From positions 1 to 64,000 of the forward strand of contig JAHBVH010000041.1 in assembly GCA_019637645.1 (NCBI GenBank): 64,000 bases of DNA, written 5' to 3'. Of the stretch, positions 36,873 to 46,442 are shown in pieces; positions within the stretch are counted from its first letter, which is position 1, and each line of letters starts with the position of its first letter. This stretch comes from Caldilineaceae bacterium. GTDB taxonomy: Bacteria; Chloroflexota; Anaerolineae; Caldilineales; Caldilineaceae. Both the position numbers and the translations under genes were made by a program. A model generated the notes under the pieces. It made no database searches, was not told the DNA's origin, and saw nothing but the letters and a program-made list of their open reading frames with translations.

Positions 36873-37439
36873 CTATACCAACTCTTGGCTTAATTGATCG
36901 AGTAGATCGGGTTCCAATGGTAATGGTGCTGGATCATTGGTCTTGAGTGTCTGGCCGATTTCGATCAAAAGATCGCCCAACGTCGGCCGATCGACCTTCA
37001 TGTGGTTGAGATCCTGTGACAGCTCGTGCAATTCATCGCGTAACAGCCGTTCCGTGCGCGCTAGATCAGTGGCTAGATCCTTCGCGGCCTGGGTCTGTTT
37101 TTGGTCAAGCGTCTGGATCTGTTCTGTGAGTCGATGATCCAGCTGTTGGATCTGTAGTTGAGTACGCTTGTCCTGATCTTGCAATTGGGCTGTCAGGCGA
37201 TCGACTTCTTGGCGCAATAACTTGGTAAATTTGTTTTCCTGCTCTTGGAGCAGTTCGTTGAGACGCGTGGTTTCCTGGGTAAGCCGACTTAGATCCCGGT
37301 TGATGGCATCAAAGCGCTGGGTATAATCGCGCAGTTGGCTGCCAAAGAGCAGATCGCGAATCCGTTCTACCTTGTCCACCGAGTCCGTGACACTCACGAG
37401 ACTTTCGCCAACTGTGGCCGCTGGTTTTCCTTTGCTCAT
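36873..37439 (-). CDS. Coiled-coil protein with RDLLFG motif
   Basis: A 188-residue, highly charged protein. It starts at ATG 37439 (MSKGKPAATVG), preceded by AGGGAACAG. VERIRDLLFGSQLRDYTQRFD is followed by a long coiled coil (about residues 40-150) with heptads such as LSRLTQETTRLNELLQEQENKF. The RDLLFG motif matches that in the next protein. The open frame extends upstream to 37658 with a hydrophobic segment, but that part lacks a ribosome site and overlaps the control region. It is probably the first gene of the long minus-strand unit. Function is inferred only by association with the GTPase. Confidence 0.7.
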   Translation of the reverse strand: MSKGKPAATVGESLVSVTDSVDKVERIRDLLFGSQLRDYTQRFDAINRDLSRLTQETTRLNELLQEQENKFTKLLRQEVDRLTAQLQDQDKRTQLQIQQLDHRLTEQIQTLDQKQTQAAKDLATDLARTERLLRDELHELSQDLNHMKVDRPTLGDLLIEIGQTLKTNDPAPLPLEPDLLDQLSQELV

Positions 37440-37650
37440 AATTCTGTTCCCTGGTGTAAATGAATGGTTATGCTCACGATGGATTTTTGCGTATGCTGCT
37501 GCGATGATCGATGCGATAAGAATGATAACGACAGGTGCATGTATATGAATAGGCGCTTTGTGGTAAGTACCTATAGTCAAACGGAGGTAGATCGTGAACC
37601 ATATTGGTGCCCAAATAAAACTTACAACAGCTGTGTGAGTGCTTAGCATA

Positions 37651-37677
37651 ATATACAACTAGCTATGTATTGTATAT
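37651..37677. promoter_or_regulatory. Candidate operator (ATATACAA inverted repeat)
   Basis: ATATACAA (37651-37658) and TTGTATAT (37670-37677) form a perfect 8-bp inverted repeat with an 11-nt spacer in the 511-bp divergent region between the GTPase unit and aspS. The shape fits a dimeric regulator site. The rest of the region has no gene-like frame. Confidence 0.4.
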
Positions 37678-37756
37678 GGAATTGCGGAGTGTGTAAATCT
37701 GCCGAATGATGCATTTCGATAACAGCGACAAAGCGATCCTAGACGCTGAGCAAGAA

Positions 37757-37785
37757 TTGCATCCCACTGCCGACAGGACTATAAT
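37757..37785 (+). promoter_or_regulatory. aspS promoter and structured leader
   Basis: TTGCAT (37757-37762), a 17-nt spacer and TATAAT (37780-37785) place the start near 37792, giving a leader of about 160 nt. The leader holds a 7-bp hairpin (CACCAAG/CTTGGTG, 37824-37844) and a GCTC/GAGC hairpin (37860-37871). No T-box consensus was found. AAGGAAAG precedes the aspS ATG. Confidence 0.6.
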
Positions 37786-37950
37786 GCTGCACGGATGATC
37801 AGCCGCAGGGCGCATGGCCGTGACACCAAGGGTTCAGCTTGGTGAGGAATGAATCCTTTGCTCGCGTGAGCAAACGCGGTGTTGGTTTCTGGCGGCTGGT
37901 AAACTAAGCTTATAGATGCCGAAACACAAAATGAACCAAGGAAAGTATGT

Positions 37951-39768
<1,818 letters not shown>

Positions 39769-39780
39769 CAAGAACGCAAA

Positions 39781-39870
39781 CGTGATTCGTGCCATATGAT
39801 TCGCAAAAACAGGAAAAGTGATTAAATCCGCTACGAATCACGCAGCACGAATCACGCAGCACGAATCACG
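39781..39870. repeat. Tandem ACGAATCACGCAGC repeats with inverted copy
   Basis: Two full 14-bp units and one partial unit (39833-39870) follow an inverted word (cgtgattcgtg, 39781-39791), allowing hairpins after aspS. Probably a slippage-type intergenic repeat. Confidence 0.75.
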
Positions 39871-39893
39871 TACAAGCAACTTCCTCCTGCTGT

Positions 39894-39921
39894 TTGTTTT
39901 TTAGTAAAATTATGGTATACT
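39894..39921 (+). promoter_or_regulatory. Promoter of the structured RNA candidate
   Basis: TTGTTT (39894-39899), 16-nt spacer, TATACT (39916-39921) in an AT-rich context. The predicted start near 39928 coincides with the 5' strand of the closing stem of the RNA below. Confidence 0.6.
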
Positions 39922-39927
39922 ATAAAT

Positions 39928-40108
39928 AACTCTGCAGTCTCCGTGAAAGGATAGCATACGGGGCGAGCCAACACTTTACAAACGGGAGCTGGATGATGTG
40001 GCGTAGATGTGATAGCCCGCGAGGGTAAGACGGAAGCGCCCAGTCGGCACCCACCTGCTTACGCAGGTTCGCACCCACTGTCCCCACGATTCTGCGGAGT
40101 CCCTTTTT
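39928..40108 (+). ncRNA. Structured RNA candidate, 6S RNA-like
   Basis: No protein-like frame covers this roughly 180-nt stretch, which begins at a predicted transcription start. Its ends pair: ACTCTGCAG (39929-39937) with CTGCGGAGT (40092-40100), and inside this CGTG (39942-39945) with CACG (40086-40089) and GGGG with CCCC (40082-40085), leaving an asymmetric bubble on the 5' side. A short T run follows (40104-40108). Length, closing stem, bubble and the ending GGAGTCCC resemble 6S RNA, and Bacillus 6S-1 RNA also lies just downstream of aspS. No sequence-profile match can be claimed; a leader RNA for the following chaperonin is the alternative. Confidence 0.5.
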
Positions 40109-40186
40109 GCCCGTACCCCTGCTCAATCACTTTTCCTACCGCGGTTTCGGTGCATTGGGTCTGGGCCGCCACGAACCCGCCTGACT

Positions 40187-40214
40187 ACCGCCTGGGCTTA
40201 GCCCAGGCGGTTTT
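40187..40214 (+). terminator. Strong intrinsic terminator before the chaperonin gene
   Basis: An 11-bp GC-rich stem (40187-40197 with 40201-40211), a 3-nt loop and a T tail. It ends only 15 bases before the chaperonin ATG, leaving no room for another promoter. Either it ends the RNA gene, or it is an attenuator controlling the chaperonin. Confidence 0.85.
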
Positions 40215-40228
40215 GATTCGATACAAAC

Positions 40229-41839
40229 ATGACACAACCACGCTTACTTTTTTCACCAGCGGCGCGACAAGCGCTCTGTCGCGGTTTCAACCAATTGTCC
40301 GATCTATTGGAAGTATCGCTAGGGCCGCGCGGGCGCCTGGTGGCGTTGGCAAACGACAATCCGCGCAAAGCTCCTGAATTATTGAATGACGGCGCGACGA
40401 TTGCGCGGCGCTTTCTCGGCCTGCCTGATCGCTTTGAAACCATGGGGGCTTTTTTGGCGCGCCATATTGCTTGGCGGGTGGAAGAGGCCGTCGGCGATGG
40501 GACGACTACGGCAGTAGTCATTGCCCGGCAGATTCTCAACGAGGTCGAGCGTCATGCTGCCGCGGGTTTTCAGGTGATGAGCCTCCGGCGTGGGTTAGAA
40601 AAGGCAGCCCGTGTCGTGATAACCGAGCTAGCCAGCCAAGCGCACCCTTTTACGCAGCCGGAACAGCTTGTTGCCTTGGGGAGCGCCATTACGGGTAGCG
40701 AAACGATCGGCCAACTGTTAGAAGAGATCTTCGACACGGTTGGTCCCCACGGCGCGATCCAGGTGCGTACCAGCTATGCGCGCCGCCATGAGCGGCGCTA
40801 TATTCAGGGCACCTTTTGGAATCAGGGTTGGGCCTCCTCTTCCTTTACCAATGAACCAGGCAAAGCCGCGCTTCAACAACCCTATCTGCTCTTTACGGAT
40901 TACCAGCTAACCAAAGCGACTGATTTGGTCCCGCTGCTCAACTTGGTGCGCGAGGCTGGCACGCGTGGCTTGGTGGTGATCGCCCCAGTGGTGACAGGCG
41001 ACGCGCTCAAGCTCTTGGTGACCAACCATGTGCGGAAAGTTTTACCCATTGTCGCCATCAAGGCCCCAGGATTAGGGCCAGAAAAACGGGAGATCTTGCA
41101 GGATCTCGCGATTCTGTGCGGCGGGCGGCTGATCGCCACTAATCTTGCCGATCAACTGACCAAGGTTACCCTGGCCGACTTGGGGCAAGCCGATGAGGTA
41201 CAGGTGATTCGTTCGGGCTTTACCATTATCGGTGGCAAAGGGCGACCGGCTGCCATCCGTCAACGCCATGCCGAATTGCGTGGTCAAATCCCCAAAGCCC
41301 AACCTGGCCGCGAGCGGGAGCGCTTGGTCGAACGTTCTGGCAAGCTGCTTGGTGGGGTTGCCCTCTTGGAAATTGGCGGTGCCACGGAAAGTGAACAGGA
41401 CTATCTGAAAGAACGGGCCAAAGAAGCCATTGCCATCTTGCGCCTGGCCCTCCAAGAGGGGGTCGCGCCTGGCGGTGGGGTGGCCTACCTGCGCTGTATC
41501 CCGGCTTTGGAAAAGCTGGATCTGCCCGAGGACGAAGCACCAGCCTGCGCGATTTTGCAGCGTGCCCTGCAAGCCCCGGCCCGGGCCATCTTACGCAATT
41601 CTGGCTTTGAACCGGCTCCCATCCTGGCTACTTTATTGGAGAGCCGCAATGGCACAGGTTTTGATGTTATGCGCGCCCAACTGGTTGATGTCATGGCGAC
41701 CCATTTGATCGATCCGGTGAGCGTTCTGCAAAGTGCGCTCCAAATTGCGGTCAGCGGTGCACTCATGGGCGCGACGACCGAGACGCTTGTGCATCGCCCC
41801 CGCCATAACCGCGAGGAGGCCGTTGATTTCCGCCCGTGA
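40229..41839 (+). CDS. Divergent GroEL-type chaperonin (orphan)
   Basis: A 536-residue Cpn60 paralogue. Conserved parts are SLGPRGR (ATP site), ELLNDGATIA (Asp52 region), VGDGTTTAVV (Asp87 region), KAPGLGPEKREILQDLAILCGG and EGVAPGGGVAYLR. The residue equivalent to catalytic Asp398 appears to be Glu (RAKEAIAILRLALQEG versus RVEDALHATRAAVEEG). The C-terminal GGM repeat is missing, and no groES gene is adjacent. It is unlikely to be the main GroEL; a specialised chaperonin is inferred. No ribosome site is obvious before the ATG, and a terminator lies immediately upstream. Confidence 0.88.
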   Translation: MTQPRLLFSPAARQALCRGFNQLSDLLEVSLGPRGRLVALANDNPRKAPELLNDGATIARRFLGLPDRFETMGAFLARHIAWRVEEAVGDGTTTAVVIARQILNEVERHAAAGFQVMSLRRGLEKAARVVITELASQAHPFTQPEQLVALGSAITGSETIGQLLEEIFDTVGPHGAIQVRTSYARRHERRYIQGTFWNQGWASSSFTNEPGKAALQQPYLLFTDYQLTKATDLVPLLNLVREAGTRGLVVIAPVVTGDALKLLVTNHVRKVLPIVAIKAPGLGPEKREILQDLAILCGGRLIATNLADQLTKVTLADLGQADEVQVIRSGFTIIGGKGRPAAIRQRHAELRGQIPKAQPGRERERLVERSGKLLGGVALLEIGGATESEQDYLKERAKEAIAILRLALQEGVAPGGGVAYLRCIPALEKLDLPEDEAPACAILQRALQAPARAILRNSGFEPAPILATLLESRNGTGFDVMRAQLVDVMATHLIDPVSVLQSALQIAVSGALMGATTETLVHRPRHNREEAVDFRP

Positions 41840-41854
41840 GTTGCGGCGGGCGAC

Positions 41855-41872
41855 TTGCGAAATTTTTCGCAA
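41855..41872. repeat. 18-bp palindrome (TTGCGAAA / TTTCGCAA)
   Basis: A perfect 8-bp inverted repeat with a 2-nt centre, 15 bases after the chaperonin stop and just before a possible weak promoter (TTGACG at 41877, GATAAA at 41899) for the MBL-fold gene. It could be an operator or part of a terminator; there is no T tail. Confidence 0.4.
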
Positions 41873-41939
41873 TCTATTGACGGACACCTATGCTTTATGA
41901 TAAACTTCTGTGTCAACATGTGGGTAGATTCAGTCAAGA

Positions 41940-42827
41940 ATGGGGGTTGTTGTGGCGATTACGCGGACCAGAGTTGCCGATGATACGTGGGTTTTTACCA
42001 GCGAACTCTATGTCGAAGTCAATGCTGGATTGGTGGTAACGCCCGACGGTGGCATTTTGATCGATACATTGCCCTTTCCCTCGGAAACCAAGCAGATCAT
42101 TGAATTTGTCCAGCGCGTCTGCCCCCAAGGTATCAAATATTTGGTCAACACCATTAGCCACGCTGATCATATCTATGGCTCGTGCTTCTTTCCCGAAGCG
42201 GAATTAGTCGCCCATGAACTCTGTCGCGACATGATGATCGAATATGGCTATAAGGCGTTAGAACAGGCCCAAGAGTACACGCCCGAATTGCGCGAAGTGG
42301 AAATCCGTCTGCCCAAGTTAGTCTTTAACGAAGGCTTAGTCTTGCGTTTGGGTGATAAGACTGTTCATCTGATTCATTCACCTGGTACTAGCCCGGATCT
42401 CTGTGCGGTGCATGTGCGCGAAGATAAGGTGCTCTTTGCCAGCGATCTGATGATGCCTGTCCCCATGATCGCCACGCCTTTTAGCGACATCGATGCCTTT
42501 AAGCGCTCCTTGCTCAATCTACATGACTATAATTTGGAATGTATCGTCCAAGGCCACGGCGACATTCTCCTGCGCGGCGAGGTGACTAGCAGTATTGATG
42601 TAAGCGTTCAATATTTAAATTCGATTGAAGCTTTGGTGAATAAACTTATGGCAGATGGCGCGACAAAACATGATCTGCTCCAATATGACATTGAACGCTT
42701 TGACCGAAGCCGGATTCCGCTGGGCGGCTTGGTCCAGCAGTTCCATTCCAACAATCTACTCTACCTGTGGGAACGTGCCCGCGCCGCGCAACGTAAACAA
42801 CGCCAAGGCTCAACCGTACCAGCCTAG
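41940..42827 (+). CDS. Metallo-beta-lactamase-fold protein with incomplete metal site
   Basis: A 295-residue MBL-fold protein. The canonical HxHxDH motif reads ISHADH (first His lost), and the next metal His, normally in PGHT, is Thr in HSPGTSPD. The Asp in FASDLMM and the His in VQGHGD remain. The predicted zinc-2 ligands (Asp, His, His) are therefore kept while two zinc-1 ligands are missing, suggesting a mononuclear site or altered chemistry. ATG 41940 has no clear ribosome site; a GTG slightly downstream is possible. Substrate unknown. Confidence 0.82.
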   Translation: MGVVVAITRTRVADDTWVFTSELYVEVNAGLVVTPDGGILIDTLPFPSETKQIIEFVQRVCPQGIKYLVNTISHADHIYGSCFFPEAELVAHELCRDMMIEYGYKALEQAQEYTPELREVEIRLPKLVFNEGLVLRLGDKTVHLIHSPGTSPDLCAVHVREDKVLFASDLMMPVPMIATPFSDIDAFKRSLLNLHDYNLECIVQGHGDILLRGEVTSSIDVSVQYLNSIEALVNKLMADGATKHDLLQYDIERFDRSRIPLGGLVQQFHSNNLLYLWERARAAQRKQRQGSTVPA

Positions 42828-42920
42828 CCGACTACTCCATCGGCAGGAACTTTCGACGTGGGTGGGCGTTATGCTTGGCAAAACGCTCTGCCCCTTCAGC
42901 CTGCTTGAACGGCATTTTTC

Positions 42921-42984
42921 ATAGTCTGGGCATCAAATAGTCTGGGCATCAAATAGTCTGGGCATCAAATAGTCTGGGCATCAA
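42921..42984. repeat. Four perfect tandem 16-bp repeats
   Basis: Four identical copies of atagtctgggcatcaa run right up to the ATG of the RNase HI-like gene, leaving one base between them. They occupy the place of the ribosome-binding site, and no Shine-Dalgarno sequence is present. Confidence 0.95.
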
Positions 42985-42985
42985 G

Positions 42986-43756
42986 ATGACAACGGATTCG
43001 ATTCTAGCAATTATTGGCGAAATTGAGGCATTGACGCCCAGCCAGCGGCGTCAACTGCAACGGCGGCTCTATGCCAGTGGTCTCTTTGTCCCGGAAATTC
43101 TTTATTCGGATCAGAATCGCCTAGCGGTCGCGCCAGCGTTAGCCAAACCAACACCGACCCCAAAAGCAACCACGAAGCCGGTGGCACCCCGTGCCCAAAC
43201 GGCACCAACGGTCGCCACACCACTCCCCGCGGTCGGTAGGGACAAAGGCGACTATCGCACGCCCGTCAGTGGTAAGACCGTGATTGGCGCACCAACCACC
43301 CAAAAATCCGATCCAGACCCCCACCTGATGCCACCATTGCCAGGGCAAGCACCCGAGCAGCCGATTGCCATCGTCTTTGATGGTGGCAGCCGGGGGAACC
43401 CTGGACAAGGCTACGGGAGCTATGCGCTTTACTGGCCGGGAGAACCAGCCCATGTCGTTCGGCTGCGCTTTGGCAATCAGGCTACCAACAATGAAGCCGA
43501 ATACGATACCCTCATTACTGCTCTGGAAGCGATCCTGAAACGGCTGCGGGACGCGGGGGCCGATCCTAAAACGGCCCGGTTGGATGTACGCGGGGATTCA
43601 CTCCTCGTCATCAACCAAGTGCAAGGCATCTGGCAGTGCAAAGAAGTCCGTCTCCAAAGCCGCTGTCAACAAGCGCGCACGCTCCTACAACAGTTTGGCG
43701 AATGGCGTCTCCAGCACCATGCCCGCAACAAGAGCGTCGAGGTCCTCGGTCACTAA
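42986..43756 (+). CDS. RNase HI-like protein with N-terminal extension
   Basis: A 256-residue protein. An N-terminal helical region (1-40) and a Pro/Thr/Ala-rich linker (50-125) precede an RNase H fold. Catalytic positions: Asp in IVFDGGSRGNPGQGYG, Glu in NNEAEYDTL, Asp in RGDSLLVINQV. The fourth acidic residue, normally Asp in an AD pair near the C-terminus, appears as Glu in ARNKSVEVLGH. It is expected to cut RNA in RNA-DNA hybrids. The gene is flanked by a 16-bp repeat array upstream and a long hairpin downstream. Confidence 0.85.
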   Translation: MTTDSILAIIGEIEALTPSQRRQLQRRLYASGLFVPEILYSDQNRLAVAPALAKPTPTPKATTKPVAPRAQTAPTVATPLPAVGRDKGDYRTPVSGKTVIGAPTTQKSDPDPHLMPPLPGQAPEQPIAIVFDGGSRGNPGQGYGSYALYWPGEPAHVVRLRFGNQATNNEAEYDTLITALEAILKRLRDAGADPKTARLDVRGDSLLVINQVQGIWQCKEVRLQSRCQQARTLLQQFGEWRLQHHARNKSVEVLGH

Positions 43757-43768
43757 CAAAAAAGGATG

Positions 43769-43834
43769 GGACGCGGATAAACGCGGAGGCACGCGGATTT
43801 TTTAATCCGCGTGCCTCCGCGTTTATCCGCGTCC
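43769..43834. terminator. 31-bp perfect hairpin between convergent genes
   Basis: Arms 43769-43799 and 43804-43834 are perfect complements with a 4-nt T loop. Each arm is built of repeated acgcggat-type words. It lies 13 bases after the RNase HI-like stop and 16 bases before the amidase stop, so a bidirectional terminator is plausible, though it is unusually long and has no T tail. Confidence 0.7.
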
Positions 43835-43849
43835 TCTTCCTCTGTCGTT

Positions 43850-45343
43850 TTAAAAGTGTGCGGTTGGCAAGAACTGCGGCGGCTGGCGGACTTGGCTAGC
43901 CTGTTCAAAGGCATAGGCGATGCGGAGTAAGGTCGGCTCCTGCCAAGCACCGGCAAAGAAGGAGACTCCCACCGGCAGACCATAGACATAGCCCGCGGGT
44001 ACGCTAATGTGGGGATAGCCCGCCACCGCGGCGGCGCCAGAACAGCCACCCAGGAAACGATCCCCACTGATCAGATCGGTGACCCACGCGGGGCTGCCGG
44101 TGGGGGCCATGATGGCGTCCAGCCGGTGTTCTTGGAGGACCGCGTCGATCCCAGCGCTGCGCGCAAGGCGCAATTTCTCGGCAGTAAAGTTGCGATAAGC
44201 TTCGTCGGTCAACGGCCCTTTGGCTTGGGCTGCCAGGAGAACCTCTTGCCCAAAGTAGGGCATGACGCGGTCACGCTGGTGGTGATTAAAGTCGATGACA
44301 TCGGCTAGGGAATGAACTGCTACGTCTGGGCCGACCGTGGCTAAATAGCTGTTGAGACCGGCCTTGAACTCATATTGCAAGGTCTGCCATTCTGGCTCGC
44401 GCAGATGTTTACTAGTGGTTATATTGGTGCCTTCAATGAGTGTGGCCCCCTGGCGTTTGAGGATAGCAATGCACTCCTCCATGATCGCGTCGACCCGCTC
44501 ATGAAAGCCAAAATAGTTACGCGCAATACCAATGCGCGCCCCTTTGAGCCCCTCTCTGTCAAGGAATTGCGTATAGTCGGTATAAAACTTGCCCGCACTG
44601 GCTGCGGTGGCTGGATCACGTGGATCGATCCCAACCAATGCACCTAACACGGCGGCACCATCGGCCACGGTGCGTGCCATCGGCCCAGCCGTATCTTGGC
44701 TCTGGGCAATGGGGATGATGCCCGCGCGGCTGACGAGACCAACCGTCGGTTTGATCCCCACAATGCCATTGGCGTTGGCGGGACAGACAATCGAGCCATT
44801 GGTCTCGGTGCCAATGGCAACGGCGCAAAAGTTAGCTGCCACGGCCACGCCCGAACCAGAGCTAGAGCCACAGGGATTGCGGTCTAGGGCATAGGGGTTG
44901 CGGGTTCGCCCACCCCGGCTGCTCCAGCCGCTGGATGAGCGCGTGGAACGGAAATTGGCCCATTCACTCAGGTTGGTCTTGCCCAAAATGACGGCGCCGG
45001 CGGCCCGTAGTTGCTGGGCGACAAAGGCATCTTGGGCCGCGCGATTGCCTTCCAGGGCCAAGGAACCGGCTGTCGTCATCAGCTTGTCGGCGGTATCGAT
45101 ATTCTCTTTGAGCAGGATCGGCACGCCATGGAGCGGCCCGCGGGGACCTTTGGCTTGGCGCTCGGTGTCAAGCGCGGCGGCGATCGCCAACGCGTCGGGA
45201 TTCCGTTCGATCACGGCATTGACGGTTGGGCCACGCTGGTCGAGCGCCTCTATGCGGGCCAGGTACATCTGTGTGAGGGTGCGAGACGAATAGAGCCCGC
45301 TGCTCATCTTGGCTTGCAATTCGTGAATGGACAGTTCTTTCAT
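43850..45343 (-). CDS. Amidase signature family hydrolase
   Basis: A 497-residue amidase that hydrolyses a carboxylic amide. The Ser-cisSer-Lys triad is visible: Lys in PILLKENIDTAD, the Ser-rich loop NPCGSSSGSGVAVAAN, and the nucleophile Ser in GTETNGSIVCPA. It is longer than GatA-like needs and has no GatB/GatC neighbours, so a stand-alone amidase is more likely than the tRNA amidotransferase. No signal peptide is visible. AGAGGA lies about 10 bases before the ATG. Its substrate is unknown. Confidence 0.92.
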   Translation of the reverse strand: MKELSIHELQAKMSSGLYSSRTLTQMYLARIEALDQRGPTVNAVIERNPDALAIAAALDTERQAKGPRGPLHGVPILLKENIDTADKLMTTAGSLALEGNRAAQDAFVAQQLRAAGAVILGKTNLSEWANFRSTRSSSGWSSRGGRTRNPYALDRNPCGSSSGSGVAVAANFCAVAIGTETNGSIVCPANANGIVGIKPTVGLVSRAGIIPIAQSQDTAGPMARTVADGAAVLGALVGIDPRDPATAASAGKFYTDYTQFLDREGLKGARIGIARNYFGFHERVDAIMEECIAILKRQGATLIEGTNITTSKHLREPEWQTLQYEFKAGLNSYLATVGPDVAVHSLADVIDFNHHQRDRVMPYFGQEVLLAAQAKGPLTDEAYRNFTAEKLRLARSAGIDAVLQEHRLDAIMAPTGSPAWVTDLISGDRFLGGCSGAAAVAGYPHISVPAGYVYGLPVGVSFFAGAWQEPTLLRIAYAFEQASQVRQPPQFLPTAHF

Positions 45344-45402
45344 AGCGGTTCGATCCTCTTTCGGCGAAACCTGTCAAGCTTTTTGGCAACTATCTCACCC
45401 TG

Positions 45403-46413
45403 TCAGAGCGCTAGCAGCATGACCCACATGGGGCGCTCTCCAATGGCGTAGGTGGTGAGCGGCTGGAGCGTACCCCGTTGCGGATGAATGCGGTAGGCGG
45501 CCAGGCGACCGCTGCCTTGCCCACTGACATAGAGGAAGTTGCCAGTCGGGTCCACATTGAAGGCACGTGGAATCGGTTCGGTTGCCTGTTGCCCCAAGGT
45601 GGTTAGGGAACCATCGGCATTCATGGCAAAGCAAGCAATGCTATCGTGGCCGCGATTAGAGACATAGAGAAAGCGCCCAGCGGGGTCTATGTGAATCTGG
45701 GCACAGGTGTTCTCGCCCCGAAAGGCTGCGGGCAAAGTGGACAGGGTTTGGACGGGGGTGAGCGTGCCTGCTGCGCGATCCAATTGATAGGCCGTGACAC
45801 TCCCGGCTTGCTCGTTGGAAAAGTAGACCATAGGCTGGGTGGGGTGATAGACATAGTGGCGTGGCCCGGTTCCCGGCGGGGGCAGGAGTTGGGCTGGTGT
45901 GTTGGGCGTTAACTGCCCCGTCGTTGCCTCAAACCGGAGTTGCACAATCGTATTGGATTCGGCAACATGGGGCAAAAAGGTAAAGCGGTTGGTTGGGTCG
46001 GTCTCAATACAGTGGGCATAGGCCATGGTTGGCAGGGTGCAGACCGCCGTGCTGCCAATGGTGCCATCGGGCTGGAGTGGGTGAACGGTTGCTTTGCCGC
46101 CCCGGTAGTAGGCCGCGAGCAGAAAACGACCGCTCTTGTCGGTGGCAAGATAGCAGGGATCACTATCGAGGACCACGGCGGAGCCCAATGGCGTTAACTC
46201 ACCCTGCTTGGGCTCGATCTGAAAACTAACCAAGCGGCAGGTCGAGCGCAGCCCCACATAGAGGATGCGTTGGGTGGGGTCAACGGCCAACGGCCCTGGC
46301 GCACCCTCTAGGGCAAGCTCGCGCTGCAACGTGAGTGCTCCATCGGTTGGGTTGAGTTCAAAACGGAGCAGCTTATTTTCGCCGCCGATAGCCATATAGG
46401 CGATATAGGGCAT
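45403..46413 (-). CDS. Lactonase family protein, seven-bladed beta-propeller
   Basis: A 336-residue protein of the 6-phosphogluconolactonase (Pgl, YbhE-like) propeller family, possibly hydrolysing sugar lactones. Blade repeats show as PTQRILYVGLRS, PAGRFLYVSNRGHDSIACFAM and PTGNFLYVSGQGSGRLAAYRI. GGGAGGAATTTT precedes the ATG. It is 29 bases downstream of a phytanoyl-CoA dioxygenase gene and 59 bases upstream of the amidase gene, all on the minus strand, so a small catabolic operon is possible. The lactonase function is by family only. Confidence 0.88.
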   Translation of the reverse strand: MPYIAYMAIGGENKLLRFELNPTDGALTLQRELALEGAPGPLAVDPTQRILYVGLRSTCRLVSFQIEPKQGELTPLGSAVVLDSDPCYLATDKSGRFLLAAYYRGGKATVHPLQPDGTIGSTAVCTLPTMAYAHCIETDPTNRFTFLPHVAESNTIVQLRFEATTGQLTPNTPAQLLPPPGTGPRHYVYHPTQPMVYFSNEQAGSVTAYQLDRAAGTLTPVQTLSTLPAAFRGENTCAQIHIDPAGRFLYVSNRGHDSIACFAMNADGSLTTLGQQATEPIPRAFNVDPTGNFLYVSGQGSGRLAAYRIHPQRGTLQPLTTYAIGERPMWVMLLAL

Positions 46414-46442
46414 AAAATTCCTCCCACGGAATGAACAGTTTC

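Noticed and set aside
37440..37658. N-terminal hydrophobic extension of the coiled-coil protein
   Set aside because: It lacks a ribosome site and overlaps the candidate operator region; MSKGKPAATVG at 37439 is a more natural start.
37792..37950. T-box leader upstream of aspS
   Set aside because: The conserved T-box sequence and a terminator hairpin are absent.
40060..40100. tRNA-like GGTTCGCACCC stretch
   Set aside because: No acceptor stem, anticodon arm or CCA end can be formed around it.
39928..40214. Cobalamin riboswitch, RNase P RNA or tmRNA in the region before the chaperonin
   Set aside because: Their conserved core sequences were not found; only the overall shape fits 6S RNA.
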